Part shown: positions 63,273-64,000 of the stretch, in pieces
How the letters are laid out: each line of letters starts with the position of its first letter
How positions within the stretch are numbered: position 1 is the stretch's first letter
Origin: Nocardia brevicatena NBRC 12119
GTDB taxonomy: Bacteria > Actinomycetota > Actinomycetes > Mycobacteriales > Mycobacteriaceae
Reading direction: 5' to 3'
Assembly: GCF_000308495.1 (NCBI RefSeq)
Contig: NZ_BAFU01000037.1
Span: forward strand, 30,540 to 94,539
DNA: 64,000 nt
Program-made: the position numbers and the translations under genes
Notes under the pieces: generated by a model
Told to the model about the DNA's origin: nothing
What the model saw: the letters and a program-made list of their open reading frames with translations, nothing else
The model's database searches: none

Positions 63273-63611
63273 GTGACGAAGCCGAGAGCGCTCGGATATC
63301 TGCGCAAGGACAAGTCCGGCGTACATCAGCAGTGGGACGAGGCCCAGATGCGCGCCCTGGCCAAGAGGTTCGGGTATGACCTGTGCAAGACGATCGTGTT
63401 CGACGAGTTCACCGAGGACCCGATCGGCAAGTTGGTGCACGCGGTCGGCCGGACCGAGGCCGAGGCGCCGTTCATTCCCGGCCTCAAGCATTTCGACGGC
63501 ATCGTGCCGCGGACGGTGGTGTCGATTGCCGATGTCGTCACCGTGAGCCCGGCGCACACCTACACCCGATGGTCGACCGGGCAGCCACCCACCGAGATAG
63601 ACGGGGCGTAG
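63273..63611 (+). CDS. resolvase-fold-like protein (intact right copy)
   Basis: This 112-residue protein starts at GTG 63273 after AGGGGA. Order of elements: beta strand and loop RALGYLRKDKSGVHQQWDEA, helix with AKRFGYDLCKTIVFDEFTED, helix VHAVGRTEAEAPFIPGLKHF, then VPRTVVSIADVVTVSPAH and a C-terminal YTRWSTGQPP. This succession recalls the serine-recombinase catalytic domain (GYxR start, then a long helix), but Ser after GYxR is replaced by Lys-Asp-Lys and no DNA-binding domain follows. A non-catalytic role, such as a partner-binding or regulatory domain, is an inference. A palindromic terminator lies 45 bp after the stop. Confidence 0.75.
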   Translation: MTKPRALGYLRKDKSGVHQQWDEAQMRALAKRFGYDLCKTIVFDEFTEDPIGKLVHAVGRTEAEAPFIPGLKHFDGIVPRTVVSIADVVTVSPAHTYTRWSTGQPPTEIDGA

Positions 63612-63656
63612 GTGTTGGTCGGGAAATGTCCACCCCATGTGCACGGAGGCGTGATA

Positions 63657-63677
63657 CCTCGTCCAAATTGGACGAGG
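63657..63677. terminator. palindrome after the resolvase-like gene
   Basis: CCTCGTCCAA-A-TTGGACGAGG is a perfect 10-bp inverted repeat centred on one base, followed by TTT. As RNA it would form an 8-bp stem with an AAATT loop, fitting a terminator; as DNA it could be an operator. Confidence 0.55.
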
Positions 63678-64000
63678 TTTGTCAGCGGCACACGTCCCTC
63701 ACGTGTCGAGTTCGGTGTCGAGTTCGGTTGTTGCCGAATTTCGCCATACAGGATCAAGGGCGGCGCTGGCGCGCCGCCGACGCGGCGCACCGCGCCGCGA
63801 CGCGCAACCGCCGGCCTCCGCAGGCTGCGGCAGGCGGGCGCGTCGGTGCGTTGCCCCGCGTTTGGCGACGTGGCAGAACGTGCCCTGTTCCTGTCTGGCC
63901 ACTTTCTCAACGTCCTCGCAGTGCTGGGCACGACGAGAGCCGTACCCGACTTGCCTCCCGCAGCCCTCGATGAATCCGCCAGCACTCTGCCCGGTCCACC
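63678..64000. other. right edge, no gene recognised
   Basis: A 12-bp tandem duplication (GTGTCGAGTTCG twice, near 63701-63724) is present. A minus-strand frame entering from the right edge contains HCEDVEKVARQEQGTFCHV and ends ALDPVWRNSATTELDTELDT; it could be the C-terminus of a gene starting outside the window, but I do not recognise it. Confidence 0.35.

Overview
This is high-GC actinobacterial DNA from a mycolic-acid producer, most likely Nocardia or a close relative in the Nocardiaceae. The evidence is a FAS-II cluster with a MabR-type regulator and box, a GlnR box in front of glnA1, an NmtR-type metal sensor, a Hip1/CaeA-like protease and the XRE-DUF5753/DUF6879 module typical of actinobacteria. 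From about 7.25 to 61.3 kb the gene content follows the Mycobacterium tuberculosis Rv2219-Rv2247 neighbourhood, rearranged into two blocks with newer genes inserted. No species is claimed.

Layout. (1) 1-7.2 kb is accessory. It holds a decaying minus-strand operon (XRE/TPR regulator, NUDIX hydrolase and resolvase-like gene, all with stops or frameshifts), an intact 56-residue ORF with a hairpin leader, an intact XRE/TPR regulator, an XRE-DUF5753/DUF6879 module and a second resolvase-like gene. It ends at tRNA-Val(UAC). (2) 7.3-17.8 kb is core: ahpE, a DUF3052 gene and a lipoprotein on the minus strand, then aceE, mabR, fabD, acpM, kasA and accD6 on the plus strand, closed by a perfect 25-bp inverted repeat. 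(3) 17.8-24.1 kb is variable: a large cruciform element, an orphan N6-adenine methyltransferase, TetR, a gamma-carbonic-anhydrase-like protein, alanine dehydrogenase and a SigJ/ECF41 sigma factor. (4) 24.2-31.5 kb is core: cobD, SURF1, ptpA, a cobC-like aminotransferase, a Nif3-like gene, cdsZ and an RNase HI/phosphatase fusion. (5) 31.5-39.5 kb is variable: an orphan modA, a FabG-like SDR, a GNAT protein, an NmrA-like protein, nmtR, an unusual Clp ATPase and an atypical P450. (6) 39.5-61.3 kb is mostly core: rnpB, hydrolases, a CHAD protein, panB, a caeA/hip1-like gene, glnA2, glnE, a hydrolase/peptidase group, a DUF4191 gene, a broken DUF2568 gene, an RDD protein and glnA1. (7) 61.35-64 kb is accessory again: a degenerate tyrosine integrase, a further XRE/TPR regulator and an intact copy of the hairpin leader, 56-residue ORF and resolvase-like gene.

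The most unusual element is that last cassette. Three gene copies, two of them in the left accessory region and one in the right, share a 12-15 bp hairpin located 32-37 nt before the first start codon. The arms differ in sequence but keep pairing, and a purine-rich RBS box follows. Each copy leads into a resolvase-fold-like protein that seems to lack the catalytic serine. Both 56-residue ORF copies sit beside an XRE/TPR regulator. I know of no described function for this arrangement.

The core genes link central carbon flow (pyruvate dehydrogenase E1), meromycolate elongation (FAS-II with its own carboxyltransferase) and nitrogen assimilation (two glutamine synthetases with their adenylyltransferase).
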